64,000 nucleotides of DNA, taken from Paratinospora sagittata. Lineage: Eukaryota; Streptophyta; Magnoliopsida; Ranunculales; Menispermaceae. The translations under genes were made by a program, and so were the position numbers. This document shows, one piece after another, positions 59,401 through 63,658 of the stretch. The notes under the pieces were generated by a model, which saw nothing but the letters and a program-made list of their open reading frames with translations, was not told the DNA's origin and ran no database searches. The stretch lies in assembly GCA_035771175.1 (NCBI GenBank), contig CM069608.1:8583019-8647018 (forward strand), written 5' to 3'. Position 1 is the stretch's first letter. Each line of letters begins with the position of its first letter.

Positions 59401-61587
59401 TTTTATTAAAAACTAAATGATTTAATAAATTAATTAATTATAATAAATATAATTATTTTCAATAAAAGTAATTTTTTAGAAAAATTATTAAGTTATTTTT
59501 TTCTTATATTCATAAAATTATTTTTAAATAAAATTAATTATAAATTTTGTTTAAAATTAATTTTAATGAAAATAACTTTATTAGTTTTATTTAAAGTAAT
59601 GAAAAAGTGATTCTCATTCTCATCCAGAGATTCCGGCGTACCAAACACCGCCTAAGGCATATGCGTCAACATTGTGAGCCTCACAATGGGACCTTGACCC
59701 TCAAGCCATTTTCTGGGTCGATTTTTAAAATAATGGTGTCCCACTTAAACCCCCTTGCACTAAAAATCAATCCTACAATATTGTTATGCCTTTTGTTCTA
59801 TATGGCTGGAAGAAGCTATAGTGAATGGCCTTGAAAGGGATCTGTCAGATACATATATTTGAATACGTCCTTGTGGAACCTATTTGAAGGTTGGTCATGC
59901 TACATTGCAATTATTTCATGTACTTAGTGACATTGGTTGATGTTCTTAGAATTGATTTGCAAGTAAATTAGTTTCCCTTTTGGACAATTTTTTTTTGAAT
60001 CTTTGTGTAGGTAACTAGGTATTGATATCTTACGGCGTGATTATATTTAAAGAAATTGCTGCAAGTGCTAGGTGATTTTTATCATCCAACTTTGTATGTC
60101 CTTGTCAACTACAAAACTTTTGAGCTTCTCATTGGTGGGTCATAGTAGTTGTCACATCACGACCTTATAACTCCACCTAGTATACACAATTGCATAGTTG
60201 GGAATCAGTCACATTATGAGCTTAATCAAGAAACTTAGTCCTCGAGTCATCATAAACCCAAACTAGGAAATCCTCAGTTCAAGTCTACAAGATGAATTGT
60301 GAGGTTTAAAATTTCTCAATTATGTCACACAAACACCTCTTGGAACACTAAACTCCACAAATGAGACCTAACAAGCATATTGAATCAGTCACATTATAAG
60401 CTTAATCGAGAACTTAGTCCTCAAGTCATCATAAACCCAAACTAGGAAATCCTCAGTTCAAGTCTACAAGATGAATTGTGAGGTTTAAGATTTCTCAATT
60501 ATGTCACACAAACACCTCTTGGAACACTAAACTCCACAAATGAGACTTAACAAGCATATTGAATTTTATGAAGTTTTTAATAGAAAGAGAAGAAATAAAC
60601 CTAACATGGCATATGAGCAATGATGACAGAACTTAAAACTTAGATCTTTATTGAATAGGATAATTGCAGCAGTAACACACTTTTACTTTTTATTTTCCAA
60701 GTCCATGGACTTTTATACCATTAATGGTAAACATTAGCTACCAAACTTTTGGCATAAAAAAAGACCTTACCATATCAAACAGTTTCACTATGATTGAATG
60801 CTACATATAACAACTCTTGACTTGAAGCCAAAGCACCCGAGCCAACAATTGTTATGCAATAATAAGTGGTAGTGAGCTAAAAGCTTAGTGTGTCAAATAT
60901 CTACTACTAGTTAAGCTTATTAGATCATGACTACATTTAGATCATGAAGAGTTAGGTGTGCTAGTTTTCATTCATTAATATGCACACACAACAGGATTTT
61001 TACTGTTTTATATAGTTTGAACTACTTCGACACAGTATCATGTCATCCAACCCAATCCTATCAAGCACAAAAAAGAATGATCACAATCCAAGGCTCCTTC
61101 CATTGGAACAAACAATGGCTCACATGGCTGCCTTTAATTGAATCATTCCAGTTAGAATTGATTAAATTCCATATATGAATTAAGCATGAACAAGATTATG
61201 CAACGCATGAATACTGCAATCTAAACATGCATCAACAACATTGCATCTGTATAACATAATTCCAATACATATATATACATATAAATAGTTTTCAAGCAAT
61301 GGTTTACATTTTTTTTTCCATTTCTCTGTGGCAGGCCGGCTTGTGATATCGCTGTATCAGGTCTTGGGTGGATATCTGTGAATCCTATTATCAAACAGAT
61401 TGAGAACTCTGATTCAAGAAGTCCTGAAAAAAAATCTGGGGAATTGCATTTGGCCGTTCATGTCCCCAGGCAAGTTGAGACATTTGTTCGGCCTCCGTTG
61501 CCAGTTGGGAAGGCTGGAGCAGAATGGTACGAGTACAGAGAGTTGACAGAGAAGGAAGAGGAATCAAGACCCAAATGGTATTTTTGA
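1870..61587 (+). CDS. BPG2: Plastid circularly permuted GTPase, YqeH/BPG2 family (13 exons, whole gene)
   Basis: Spliced product of 569 residues. Residues 1-50 are rich in Ser, Pro, Lys and Arg with almost no acids, as in a chloroplast transit peptide. A zinc finger follows (C121-x2-C124 and C158-x2-C161). GTPase motifs come in permuted order: G4 TKIDLLPK (236-243), G5 TSSKS (271-275), G1 GSANVGKS (299-306), G2 PGTT (337-340), G3 DTPG (357-360). The C-terminus ends in RPKWYF. Family knowledge: bacterial YqeH and plant BPG2 are ribosome-assembly GTPases, and Arabidopsis BPG2 is needed for chloroplast rRNA maturation. The ATG at 1870 (context GCCATGGC) is preferred over an in-frame Met at 1693. 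All introns are GT-AG. The closely related BPG2 paralogue group is an alternative; the family call is firm and the symbol less so. Confidence 0.88.
2408..2593 (+). CDS. BPG2: Exon 2: second half of the zinc finger
   Basis: 62 codons from the acceptor TGTAG|AAGAAG to the donor AAATTG|gtgaga. It carries the second zinc pair CGRC and the following RLLSHG, a conserved feature of YqeH proteins, then the helical segment before the GTPase domain. Confidence 0.9.
2594..4616 (+). other. Intron 2, 5' unique part
   Basis: About 2 kb of AT-rich intron with no recognisable coding or transposon motif. Short ORFs here have no family features. Confidence 0.6.
6242..6553 (+). repeat. Copia-1 5' LTR
   Basis: 312 bp, starting TGTAGAATTA and ending ACAAACAAGA. 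The duplication ATAAC fixes the GA terminus on both copies. A TATA box, TATATAAA, lies at 6484-6491, followed by GAGGGGCC. Confidence 0.88.
6554..6565 (+). other. Copia-1 primer-binding site
   Basis: TGGTATCAGAGC, complementary to the 3' end of initiator tRNA-Met, abuts the 5' LTR with no spacer. Confidence 0.88.
6591..11049 (+). pseudogene. Copia-1 gag-pol (disrupted)
   Basis: Domains in order: Gag (UBN2-type) from 6591; zinc knuckle C-x2-C-x4-H-x4-C near 7387-7430; protease DSGASNHM near 7698; integrase zinc motif (LGHPN...CEICQ) near 8145-8240; integrase core with IHSDIWGP and [10 protein letters not shown]; reverse transcriptase with YVDDII near 10115; RNase H with DADWAGS and SSAEAEFRA. 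Damage: a frameshift near 7025, an in-frame stop at 7826-7828, a stop at 10634, a deletion or shift near 10745, and a stop near 10912. It is therefore inactive in cis, although most domains are recognisable. Confidence 0.9.
11057..11367 (+). repeat. Copia-1 3' LTR
   Basis: Starts TGTAGAATTA directly after the polypurine tract (11048-11056) and ends ACAAGA before the ATAAC duplication. Nearly identical to the 5' LTR. Confidence 0.88.
11870..11990. repeat. GC-rich degenerate repeat inside the solo LTR
   Basis: Three variants of a motif like CTCGGCGCCGCGGTGCCCA occur near 11875, 11903 and 11948, in otherwise AT-rich LTR sequence. They form imperfect hairpins (GGCGCC/GGTGCC). Confidence 0.6.
12878..13531 (+). 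other. Intron 2, 3' end with long G homopolymer
   Basis: AT-rich intron end containing a T run (about 13030-13045) next to a run of about 31 G (13046-13076), then GT-rich sequence. It ends with the acceptor TTATTGACAG before exon 3. Confidence 0.7.
13532..13618 (+). CDS. BPG2: Exon 3: start of the GTPase domain (G4 side)
   Basis: 29 codons, phase 0, containing DIVDFNGS and ending NPIILVVTK. The hydrophobic strand plus TK starts the G4 motif, which continues in exon 4 as IDLLP. Intron 3 (13619-13720) is 102 bp. Confidence 0.9.
13721..13800 (+). CDS. BPG2: Exon 4: G4 motif
   Basis: 80 nt, ending in phase 2 (AA|gtaagt). It encodes [17 protein letters not shown] and a Lys-rich end. The G4 Asp specifies guanine. 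Confidence 0.9.
13801..14846 (+). other. Intron 4 (1.05 kb) carrying a solo LTR
   Basis: Unremarkable AT-rich sequence to 14537, then the copia LTR 14538-14781, then 65 bp to the acceptor TTCTTTGCAG. Confidence 0.8.
14538..14781 (+). mobile_element. Solo copia LTR of the copia-2/3/4 family
   Basis: 244 bp from TGTTGCGGAGAAGAG to TTTACAACA. It is clearly related to the copia-2 LTR (shared ends, a central CTATTTATAC-like TATA region, GAGACAA, and CCGAACCACGTTA). No internal sequence adjoins it. Flanking ATTAG and ATAGT are only a weak, imperfect duplication. The 3' end is 65 bp from exon 5, so it sits close to the branch-point region. Confidence 0.82.
14847..14928 (+). CDS. BPG2: Exon 5: G5 motif
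   Basis: 82 nt completing Asn264, then [18 protein letters not shown] and on to EKK. TSSKS is the G5-like motif and GISGV starts the linker to G1. Donor AAAAAG|gttcat. Confidence 0.9.
14929..15830 (+). other. Intron 5, 5' unique part
   Basis: About 900 bp of AT-rich intron with no recognisable element. Confidence 0.6.
15838..15943. repeat. Short tandem duplication with tRNA-B-box-like words
   Basis: GAGTTCAAWCCACCTAAAAA followed by GGGCTTACTCA and TTGGGCCTCCC occurs twice (from about 15838 and 15896). GAGTTCAAWCC resembles a degenerate RNA polymerase III B box, so this may be a decayed SINE. No A box or tail was found. Confidence 0.4.
16033..17201. mobile_element. Mutator-like non-autonomous TIR element
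   Basis: Inverted ends of about 28 bp: AGGGAGCTTCTATTTATACT followed by CACCAAAA at 16033, and its near-complement ending at 17201. Length is about 1.17 kb with no transposase. The interior around 16500-16740 is full of inverted words such as TTTGGTAGAACC and GGTTCTACC. The flanks are T-rich on both sides, so a 9-bp duplication is possible but cannot be proven. Confidence 0.65.
17321..17572 (+). repeat. Copia-2 5' LTR
   Basis: Starts TGTTGCGGAG and ends TTTAACAACA, followed directly by the PBS. A TATA-like CTATTTATACGG lies near 17450. Confidence 0.88.
17573..17584 (+). other. Copia-2 primer-binding site
   Basis: TGGTATCAGAGC, complementary to initiator tRNA-Met, abuts the LTR. Confidence 0.88.
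17585..18047 (+). other. Copia-2 leader ending in an A-rich tract
   Basis: CT-rich leader with repeated TCGGCCTTCATCGTCGGA-like words (near 17617-17660), ending in about 41 nt made only of A and scattered G (18007-18047) directly before the gag ATG at 18048. The same organisation occurs in copia-3. Confidence 0.75.
19180..19430 (+). repeat. GGAGAACCAGCGGCGG-type low-complexity island
   Basis: Purine-rich, GC-rich repeats of GGAGAACCA plus GCGGCGG variants. They give open frames in several phases (for example 19071-19556) rich in Gly, Arg, Glu and Ala. Such frames follow from the repeat, and I do not call a protein. Confidence 0.7.
19730..20085 (+). repeat. Minisatellite, about 4 units of 88 bp
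   Basis: Four near-identical units, each with TTATTTATTCTTCTTTTG, TAATAAAAAAAAGTTGTACC and TAGTGGTCAAGCCCTACTAT. Units begin near 19730, 19820, 19910 and 20000. No spacer/repeat structure like CRISPR. Confidence 0.88.
20294..20328. repeat. (TA)n microsatellite
   Basis: About 17 TA dinucleotides inside the nested hAT-like element. Confidence 0.95.
23465..23716 (+). repeat. Copia-2 3' LTR
   Basis: Starts TGTTGCGGAGAAG and ends TTTAACAACA, then the ATAAT duplication. It is preceded by AGGGGGAG, which serves as polypurine tract and deletion junction. Confidence 0.88.
23722..23989 (+). other. Intron 5 spacer after copia-2
   Basis: AT-rich, nothing recognised. Confidence 0.5.
23990..26440 (-). 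pseudogene. Degenerate LINE-type ORF1 remnant (DUF4283-like)
   Basis: Minus-strand translations near 25700-26220 show an order of features resembling ORF1 of the L1 at 35121-41676: a WLL segment, a [17 protein letters not shown] block, SFLRI, then [13 protein letters not shown] (compare [12 protein letters not shown] in that L1). Near 24330-24480 a basic stretch ([16 protein letters not shown]) could be the hinge. Many stops and shifts. No poly(A) or duplication delimits it. An alternative is another DUF4283-bearing transposon. Confidence 0.45.
25126..25455. mobile_element. Small hAT MITE (330 bp) with perfect 8-bp duplication
   Basis: Ends CTATGTTAC and GTAACATAG are inverted. The subterminal GGTGTCGGATACGGGTA and GTCGGACACGGGTATG are inverted relatives. 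The perfect duplication GCTTTGAC flanks it (25118-25125 and 25456-25463). Non-coding. It interrupts the LINE-like remnant. This CTATGTTAC...GTCGGACACG terminus is common among plant repeats. Confidence 0.88.
26441..27016 (+). other. Intron 5, 3' unique part
   Basis: AT-rich intron with a long pyrimidine tract (TTTTTCCTTTTTCTTTTTCC) and TTGCAG acceptor before the 21-nt exon. No other feature. Confidence 0.65.
27017..27037 (+). CDS. BPG2: Exon 6: 21-nt microexon (GRDVYIL)
   Basis: Acceptor CCTTGCAG|GGGCGG and donor ATACTG|gttagt, both in phase 0. The seven residues form the beta strand immediately before the P-loop and match the family pattern (K/R)DVYVVG. It lies between a 12.1 kb and a 26.0 kb intron. 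Skipping it would keep the frame but remove the strand that positions G1. Confidence 0.82.
27038..27793 (+). other. Intron 6, 5' unique part
   Basis: About 750 bp of AT-rich sequence without recognisable features up to the copia-3 insertion. Confidence 0.6.
27799..28055 (-). repeat. Copia-3 3' LTR
   Basis: 257 bp, TGTTAAAATA...CTCAACA on the + strand. It adjoins the polypurine complement. Confidence 0.92.
28063..32427 (-). pseudogene. Copia-3 gag-pol, open except for one stop codon
   Basis: One reading frame from ATG at 32427 to the stop at 28063, interrupted only by a TAA at 31834-31836 that corresponds to a Lys codon in copia-2. Domains in order: Gag UBN2-type core (32427-31837); zinc knuckle C-x2-C-x4-H-x4-C near 31620; protease DSGATDHM near 31320; integrase HHCC (RLGHPS...[10 protein letters not shown]) and core ([26 protein letters not shown]); reverse transcriptase with [11 protein letters not shown] and YVDDII near 29010; RNase H with [17 protein letters not shown] and YCDNKSAIS, ending ADMLTKGL. 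All catalytic motifs are intact, so it may have been recently active or mobilised in trans. Confidence 0.92.
32428..32466 (-). promoter_or_regulatory. A-tract immediately before the copia-3 gag ATG
   Basis: About 39 nt that read as A with a single G on the sense strand, abutting the gag ATG. The matching region in copia-2 (18007-18047) is also A with scattered G. Conservation across copies suggests a functional leader element. Slippage of a simple repeat is the alternative. Confidence 0.6.
32540..32740 (-). repeat. Copia-3 leader repeats (GAACAGTGA family)
   Basis: Many imperfect copies of GAACAGTGA(T/C)CGCGA on the + strand, about 20-25 bp apart. They form part of the 0.8 kb untranslated leader between PBS and gag. 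Long open frames on the minus strand here (32475-33237) are low-complexity, Ser/Phe/His-rich, and not called as genes. Confidence 0.75.
33249..33260 (-). other. Copia-3 primer-binding site
   Basis: + strand GCTCTGATACCA, the complement of TGGTATCAGAGC, adjoining the 5' LTR. Confidence 0.9.
33261..33517 (-). repeat. Copia-3 5' LTR with TATA box
   Basis: 257 bp. TATATATA at 33375-33382 lies in the position of a U3 TATA box when read on the minus strand (CTATATATATGG). Confidence 0.92.
33693..33900 (+). mobile_element. hAT-like left end (truncated copy)
   Basis: CAAGGATTGAAATTGACTTT and about 200 bp that follow match the left ends at 4625, 5453 and 51127. No matching right end or duplicated flank (expected GGAATTAC) was found, so it is truncated or disrupted by the AT-rich repeats. 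Confidence 0.6.
33979..34640. repeat. AT-rich tandem duplication, period about 362 bp
   Basis: Two copies (from about 33979 and 34343) share AATTAAGTC(A/G)(A/G)GAGTG, TATATTATATTGTATC, an A run, CTTTACCAA(G/A)TATGC and GTATGTAGGGCTAGATATAA, with about 90% identity. Non-coding. Confidence 0.85.
34641..35060. other. AT-rich spacer ending in a GGGCCGGGC-rich fragment
   Basis: 34641-34860 is plain AT-rich sequence. 34870-35060 has GGGTCGGGCTTGGGCC, GGCCCGGCCTGGCCCGA and GGGCCGGGCCGAGCC followed by ATTTCCACCCCTAGG. On the other strand this reads CCTAGGGGTGGAAAT then GGCTCGGCCCGG, a form common at the ends of plant DNA transposons. Only one end is visible. Confidence 0.45.
35282..38923 (-). pseudogene. 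L1-A ORF2: endonuclease and reverse transcriptase (disrupted)
   Basis: Starts [12 protein letters not shown] (38923), an exonuclease-endonuclease-phosphatase fold with LQETK, GDFN and SDHSPI motifs. Then reverse transcriptase with [29 protein letters not shown] and a catalytic box that reads YAND (36860-36871) instead of (F/Y)ADD. The C-terminal zinc-containing zf-RVT region has CCVLC near 35640. Frameshifts lie near 38200-38350, 37530 and 36598, so it cannot make an intact protein. Confidence 0.88.
38920..41148 (-). pseudogene. L1-A ORF1 (DUF4283-type nucleic-acid-binding protein)
   Basis: Frame from ATG at 41148 to TGA at 38920 with in-frame stops near 40819, 40276 and 40200. The N-terminal DUF4283-like region includes [28 protein letters not shown] and [12 protein letters not shown] long hydrophilic, basic and Asn/Ser-rich tail ends in a Lys/Arg cluster ([20 protein letters not shown]). 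Its TGA overlaps the ORF2 ATG as ATGA, suggesting coupled translation in the ancestral element. Confidence 0.82.
41930..42510 (+). pseudogene. L1 3' fragment (zf-RVT region), sense strand
   Basis: Translates with stops and shifts to ...[14 protein letters not shown], then [14 protein letters not shown] and [15 protein letters not shown], the C-terminal zf-RVT region of plant L1 ORF2. Opposite in orientation to L1-A. No clear duplication. 41693-41930 upstream shows nothing distinct. Confidence 0.65.
42960..43221 (-). repeat. Copia-4 3' LTR
   Basis: 262 bp from TGTTGTAAAAC to CTCCGCAACA on the + strand, followed by CTCCCCCTC, the complement of the polypurine tract. Confidence 0.88.
43980..47037 (-). 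mobile_element. L1-B: 5'-truncated L1 nested in copia-4
   Basis: 15-bp duplication CTTCC(T/C)TGTTTCTTT at 43965-43979 and 47038-47052. A T tract marks the poly(A) end at the left. It encodes only the reverse transcriptase and C-terminal part of ORF2. The endonuclease is absent, as in typical 5'-truncated insertions. Confidence 0.88.
44200..46950 (-). pseudogene. L1-B ORF2 fragment (reverse transcriptase)
   Basis: Blocks in order: [61 protein letters not shown], and the catalytic box QFADDTLIF with the intact FADD (45669-45680), then [14 protein letters not shown] and the zf-RVT approach. Frames break near 45740, 46220 and 46390. It is a different L1 lineage from L1-A at many positions. Confidence 0.85.
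49720..50278 (-). other. Copia-4 untranslated leader
   Basis: GA-rich on the + strand, with repeated CGATGAAGGCCGA(C/A)A words (near 50180, 50210 and 50233), the counterpart of the GGCCTTCATCG words in copia-2. Short low-complexity minus-strand frames here are not genes. Confidence 0.7.
50291..50533 (-). repeat. Copia-4 5' LTR
   Basis: 243 bp from TGTTGTAAAAATAAA to TTCACAACA, shortened by a deletion near 50425 relative to the other LTR. Confidence 0.88.
51127..52019 (+). mobile_element. hAT-like element (893 bp) in the RTE LINE
   Basis: Begins CAAGGATCGAAAATTTG and ends TTTTAGCCATG, with the perfect 8-bp duplication GGATCGGT (51119-51126 and 52020-52027). Same family as 4625-12869. No coding capacity. 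Confidence 0.9.
52561..52991 (+). other. Intron 6, 3' unique part
   Basis: About 430 bp of AT-rich intron, ending GATCATGCAG before exon 7. Nothing else recognised. Confidence 0.65.
52992..53037 (+). CDS. BPG2: Exon 7: G1 P-loop
   Basis: 46 nt, phase 1 end (CTCA|gtaagt). It encodes [15 protein letters not shown] with the complete P-loop GxxNVGKS, which binds GTP phosphates. Confidence 0.92.
53220..53395 (+). mobile_element. RTE LINE 3'-end fragment
   Basis: Contains AGAGTGGAGTGCAGGAAG, GGTGACCTCGTGTAGTTGGG and AAGGCTTAGTTGAGTTGAGT, the characteristic RTE 3' end. The corresponding end at 52460-52540 in the RTE LINE reads GGAGTGGAGGAAGTAGATTC then GCTGAGTTGAGTC. Confidence 0.7.
54150..54480 (-). 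pseudogene. Copia reverse-transcriptase fragment, different lineage
   Basis: Minus-strand translation gives [18 protein letters not shown], then [20 protein letters not shown] and KGYTRG, the start of a copia reverse transcriptase. It differs from copia-1 to -4 by the KEGTSSVND insert, which points to another copia lineage. Short and degenerate; no LTRs. Confidence 0.8.
54637..54821 (-). mobile_element. AU-like tRNA-derived SINE
   Basis: On the minus strand it starts GGGGAACCTTGGTGTAACGG with an A box (TGGTGTAACGGT) and a B box (GGTTCAAGTC), then GTGGAAACAACCTCTTG, GGTCCGACCCTTCC, and ends GCACCAAGCAACC plus a short T tail. This is the order in the angiosperm AU SINE family. Flanks TGGACCAT (54627) and TGGATCAT (54825) are a near-perfect duplication. 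About 185 bp. Confidence 0.88.
55494..55612 (+). CDS. BPG2: Exon 8: G2 region
   Basis: 119 nt from AAG|AGATGATGGC to GGAGGGGGG|gtatgt. It encodes [20 protein letters not shown] then [24 protein letters not shown] is the G2/switch I element that coordinates Mg2+. Confidence 0.92.
55613..56627 (+). other. Intron 8 (1.0 kb)
   Basis: AT-rich, with an (AAT)n microsatellite at about 55911-55934. No coding feature or transposon recognised. Confidence 0.7.
56628..56741 (+). CDS. BPG2: Exon 9: G3 motif
   Basis: 38 codons, [18 protein letters not shown] and onward to [12 protein letters not shown] is G3/switch II. Intron 9 (56742-56828) is 87 bp. Confidence 0.92.
56829..56912 (+). CDS. BPG2: Exon 10: post-GTPase beta segment
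   Basis: 28 codons with [15 protein letters not shown], a conserved segment downstream of the GTPase in YqeH proteins. Intron 10 (56913-57004) is 92 bp. Confidence 0.9.
57005..57094 (+). CDS. BPG2: Exon 11
   Basis: 30 codons, [20 protein letters not shown] and onward to KADEFYQ. The family C-terminal domain has the same F.G...R.H/Y.I...KA.EFY pattern. Confidence 0.9.
57095..57838 (+). other. Intron 11 (744 bp) with a short RTE tail
   Basis: AT-rich. At 57650-57690 GGGAAAAGGGTTTGTTGAGT then TGAGTTGAG is a decayed RTE 3' end. Otherwise nothing recognised. Confidence 0.6.
57839..57948 (+). CDS. BPG2: Exon 12
   Basis: 110 nt ending in phase 2 (AG|gtatga). It encodes [20 protein letters not shown] then [17 protein letters not shown]. 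Arg486 is split with exon 13. Confidence 0.9.
57949..58826 (+). other. Intron 12, first part
   Basis: AT-rich intron without recognised elements before the Harbinger-like MITE. Confidence 0.6.
58827..59652. mobile_element. Harbinger-like MITE (826 bp)
   Basis: Left end GGGGGCGTTCGATATGGGG and right end ...CGTACCAAACACCGCC form imperfect inverted repeats. Flanked by TAA (58824-58826 and 59653-59655), the usual TWA duplication of PIF/Harbinger. Subterminal repeats of GGGAAAGTGATTCCC. AT-rich non-coding core. Confidence 0.65.
60202..60563 (+). repeat. Recent tandem duplication, two 180-bp units
   Basis: GAATCAGTCACATTAT starts both units (60202 and 60382). They differ at only a few positions. 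Non-coding intronic sequence. Confidence 0.92.
60564..61334 (+). other. Intron 12, last part
   Basis: AT-rich, with a pyrimidine-rich end (TTTTTTTTCCATTTCTCTG) and acceptor GGCAG. 59656-60201 earlier in the intron is also featureless. Confidence 0.6.
61335..61587 (+). CDS. BPG2: Exon 13: C-terminal exon
   Basis: 253 nt completing Arg486 and 83 further codons plus TGA. It contains [11 protein letters not shown] (YqeH C-terminal strand) and ends [17 protein letters not shown] then RPKWYF. Confidence 0.92.
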
Positions 61588-62246
61588 TGCTTTTGCCCTT
61601 CTTTATATTCTGCTACCAATTTTTGTCTTATTTACTTGTAAATTTTTTCCATCTTCTGCAACATTTTAAGTTCTATGTAGGTATTGATGCTCACAATTAA
61701 TGACAGTAACCAATGGGCAATAAATCAATTATCTTCTGTAGCCTTTGGAATATCAAGTGCTCTTAGCTTACCTAGTATTATATTTTATGTATTTAGAACA
61801 GATTTTATTTCTTATTGATATTTAATCCTATTGATCATATCTTAGAGTTCTCTAGGACTAAGTACTTACACATGATTAAATACATAATTATATTGCACCA
61901 TTTAGTACTAATTTAAGCTCTTGGAGAGTAAGCAATTGCTATTATGATATTAAAGTAGAAGGTTGACACTTTGATATTCAGAGATGTTACCTTGATGCAT
62001 TGTGCTATTTGTATTAATTTGTCTTTCTCTATGTTTTCAGTGAAATTCAATGGCCATTTAGCATTAACTAATATTAGTTAATTTTGGATTTTAAATAAAA
62101 CTACTCGAATCCTTCATTAAATATTTGATAAATGCTAATGCTATGACTTCTATTTTGAGACAATTTGAACCTAAACATGCTTTGGTTATGTTTTATTACC
62201 GAAATTTCTTGATCTTTTATAACTTAAATGTAATATTTTAAGTTCT
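61588..62246 (+). other. 3' UTR and flank
   Basis: AT-rich sequence after the stop. A candidate polyadenylation signal AATAAA is at 61719-61724, 132 nt past the stop codon. Nothing else recognised. Confidence 0.55.
61719..61724 (+). terminator. Candidate poly(A) signal of the GTPase gene
   Basis: AATAAA in GGGCAATAAATC. The spacing from the stop codon is normal for a plant 3' UTR. T-rich sequence lies upstream. Confidence 0.5.
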
Positions 62247-62572
62247 TGCCATCGGCGTTGGTTTGGTGGTTCGTGCAAGGCATCTATTCCACGGGGTGGC
62301 GTCACGGGAAGATTAATAAATATTTGGTGGCGTGTGGTGTCGCTCATTGGACTCATGGGTCCCATCGAGTTGGCCCTATCTTTGGGGGGAAGTATCGCAC
62401 CCGTTCGACAAGTGATGTTTCTCGAGGTCTGGCTGACTGTGGGTGTTCTTGAGGGACCATTTTGTCAATGTCCGTTAGTGTGGGTATTAGTCGGTCCTTA
62501 AGGGATTGGATTTTCTATGGGAGGGGAGAGCTATAGGATTATAGTTATTTATCTGTCAAAAAAAAAAAAAAG
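62247..62572 (+). mobile_element. Retroposed fragment with poly(A) tail
   Basis: GC-rich compared with its flanks, ends in about 14 A after TATTTATCTGTC, and has similar flanks TATTTTAAGTTCT (62233) and TATTTAAAGTTTT (62573). Probably the 3' end of an L1 or a processed transcript. No domain recognised in its short frames (for example 62246-62452). Confidence 0.6.
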
Positions 62573-63476
62573 TATTTAAAGTTTTAGAGTTGGAAAAAAG
62601 CTTAGTTGAGTTGAGTTGGGTATTTTGAGTTTTAGAGTGTTTCATCTCTGTGCAATGTCTGCTGGAATCATTTTGCATCTAGTTGGTATTTTCAGCCCTA
62701 CTATGTAATAACTAACCTTCTAAAACAGTTTTTGAAAGTATATAACAATTTATAAAGCAGCTTGATGAAGATCAAATAATAGATATTATTATTTATATCT
62801 CAGTTATTTAAATATAGTAGGAATTTAATTATTTATTTTAAGAAATTTCTAATTATTTTATTGAAGTAGGGTTTAGTTACTTCTTTCAATAGAATTCTAA
62901 TTTTTTATTTTAGCAGGATTTTAGTTTTTAAATCGTAATAGGATACAAGTTAGGAATTTTAAATTTTTATAAAAATAGTTTTTGTAATTGGAATGGCTAT
63001 ATTGATTGAATGAAAAAATATTGATGATTTTTCCCACTTCGTCTTCTTCTCTCCTCTTCTATTTTTATTTCTTCTCATCTATTTCTTCCTTTTATCACAG
63101 TTCTTGCTAATTTGTTACTTTATTGTTTAATTGATTATATATGGTTCAATGCATAAAAACTGAAGAAAACAGTAAAATATGGAGTAATAAGTACTTTTTC
63201 TAAGATTAGTTAATCAAAGCATATGAAAACAATAGTGAAAATGCATTTTCATTCCCAAAAAAAGGGGGTTCTTAGGCTTATTGATTATGGCTTGCATGTA
63301 TCCACCTTGCTGCTTCTTGATGCATGCAATGTTGTAAGAAAAAAATATAAAAATAAAAATTGACAAGTAGCATAGGAGAAGGAAAATCTTATAAACCATG
63401 TTATTTGTTGAATACATGAAATAACAATTAATTCAACTCAATTAAGTTTTTTTTCAACTATATATAAGGTCGGCTC
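62573..63476 (+). other. Downstream flank with a short RTE tail
   Basis: 62590-62625 has GGAAAAAAGCTTAGTTGAGT then TGAGTTGGG, an RTE 3' end. The rest is AT-rich without features. Confidence 0.5.
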
Positions 63477-63577
63477 CATAAATTAGCAATTAATAAACAA
63501 AAAAAAAACACTTGCATAAATGTAAACCATAAATTAGCAATTAATAAACAAAAAAAAAACACTTGCATAAATGTAAA
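63477..63577 (+). repeat. 51-bp tandem duplication
   Basis: CCATAAATTAGCAATTAATA, an A run and CACTTGCATAAATGTAAA occur twice (from 63477 and 63528), identical apart from the ends. Confidence 0.92.
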
Positions 63578-63658
63578 TCCCTCCCATAAACAAGATAATA
63601 ATTAACCTAAAGTAACACTAACCTAACTATTTGGGCCACTATTAATGTAGATACTGAG

